This document shows positions 6,543-6,803 of a stretch of DNA of 6,803 nucleotides, piece after piece (position 1 is the stretch's first letter; each line of letters starts with the position of its first letter). The position numbers and the translations under genes are program-made. The notes below the pieces were generated by a model. That model saw only the letters and a list, made by a program, of their open reading frames with translations. It made no database searches and had not been told where the DNA came from. The stretch spans positions 4,616 to 11,418 of the forward strand of contig DEBO01000156.1 of NCBI GenBank assembly GCA_002348585.1. The letters run 5' to 3'. Origin of the DNA: Alphaproteobacteria bacterium UBA2954. GTDB taxonomy: Bacteria; Pseudomonadota; Alphaproteobacteria; Puniceispirillales; Puniceispirillaceae.

Positions 6543-6803
6543 TTATGACGCCACTGGTCTCAGCCGTGCAATAAAAAAACCATCATTGCCTGAGGCATAA
6601 TCAGATGCAGCGGCTGCATCTGGCAATTTGGCACAGTTCAGACAGGTGGGCAGTACGCGCGCCCAGCCTTCCACACTCAGTGCTGGGGCAAATAGGCCCA
6701 ACTCTGCTTTACTGAATTTATCCAATTTCGCGAGCTTGTCAGACGTGATTGCCCTGATAATCTCCTCACCTTCTTCGCTCTGCATTGAACAAGTTGCATA
6801 AAT
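6543..6803 (-). CDS. rsmB: 16S rRNA m5C967 methyltransferase RsmB (Sun/NOL1/NOP2 family), C-terminal end
   Basis: Only the last 86 codons are in the window; the frame is open to the right edge, and the internal ATG at 6785 is not the start. The first visible residues read IYATCSMQSEEGEEII, the motif VI block of RNA m5C methyltransferases, whose Cys in TCS is the catalytic nucleophile. The protein ends NDGFFIARLRPVAS, the usual strand at the end of the fold. RsmB uses S-adenosylmethionine to methylate C967 of 16S rRNA. The SAM-binding motifs and the N-terminal NusB-like region lie outside the window. Other members of the Sun/NOL1 family (RsmF, for instance) share the motif. The RsmB call rests on the short C-terminal end and the rsmB-heparinase-purH neighbourhood. 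A loose CCAGC/GCTGG repeat at 6522-6541 follows the stop but lacks a T-run. Confidence 0.85.
   Translation of the reverse strand: MYATCSMQSEEGEEIIRAITSDKLAKLDKFSKAELGLFAPALSVEGWARVLPTCLNCAKLPDAAAASDYASGNDGFFIARLRPVAS

Overview
The window looks like ordinary chromosome from an alphaproteobacterium. Base composition is about half G+C by eye. The gene order rsmB / heparinase-like / purH, followed by mutY divergent from DUF721 / DsbA-like / smc, matches what I recall of alphaproteobacterial core synteny. The SMC head and the MutY sequence also have an alphaproteobacterial character. A marine SAR116-like lineage would fit, but that is inference. I see no insertion sequence, phage gene, CRISPR array, tRNA or rRNA.

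Layout from left to right: positions 1-392 (minus) hold the first 130 codons of the chromosome condensation ATPase SMC. It is preceded in the same direction by a DsbA-like thiol-disulfide oxidoreductase (426-1097) and, after a 249-bp gap, by a DUF721/DciA-type protein (1347-1844). That gap is rich in palindromes and is the least explained stretch here. A 143-bp divergent intergenic region (1845-1987) with an 8-bp inverted repeat leads into mutY on the plus strand (1988-3070). MutY converges with only 23 bp to spare on purH (3094-4701, minus). Upstream of purH on the same strand are a heparinase II/III-family protein (4788-6407) and the last 86 codons of the 16S rRNA methyltransferase RsmB (6543-6803).

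Functionally there are two minus-strand groups. The left group joins a probable replicative-helicase loader (DUF721/DciA), an envelope thiol oxidoreductase and SMC, with the DNA repair glycosylase MutY divergent from it. The right group joins ribosome modification (RsmB), a polysaccharide-lyase-like protein of unknown substrate, and the last two steps of IMP synthesis (PurH). A good sigma-70-like promoter sits in front of the heparinase gene, and a strong ribosome binding site fixes the purH start.

No clear undescribed system is visible. The points most worth a second look are the palindrome clusters in the two intergenic regions, the heparinase-like protein without an export signal, and a hairpin that overlaps the heparinase stop codon just before purH.
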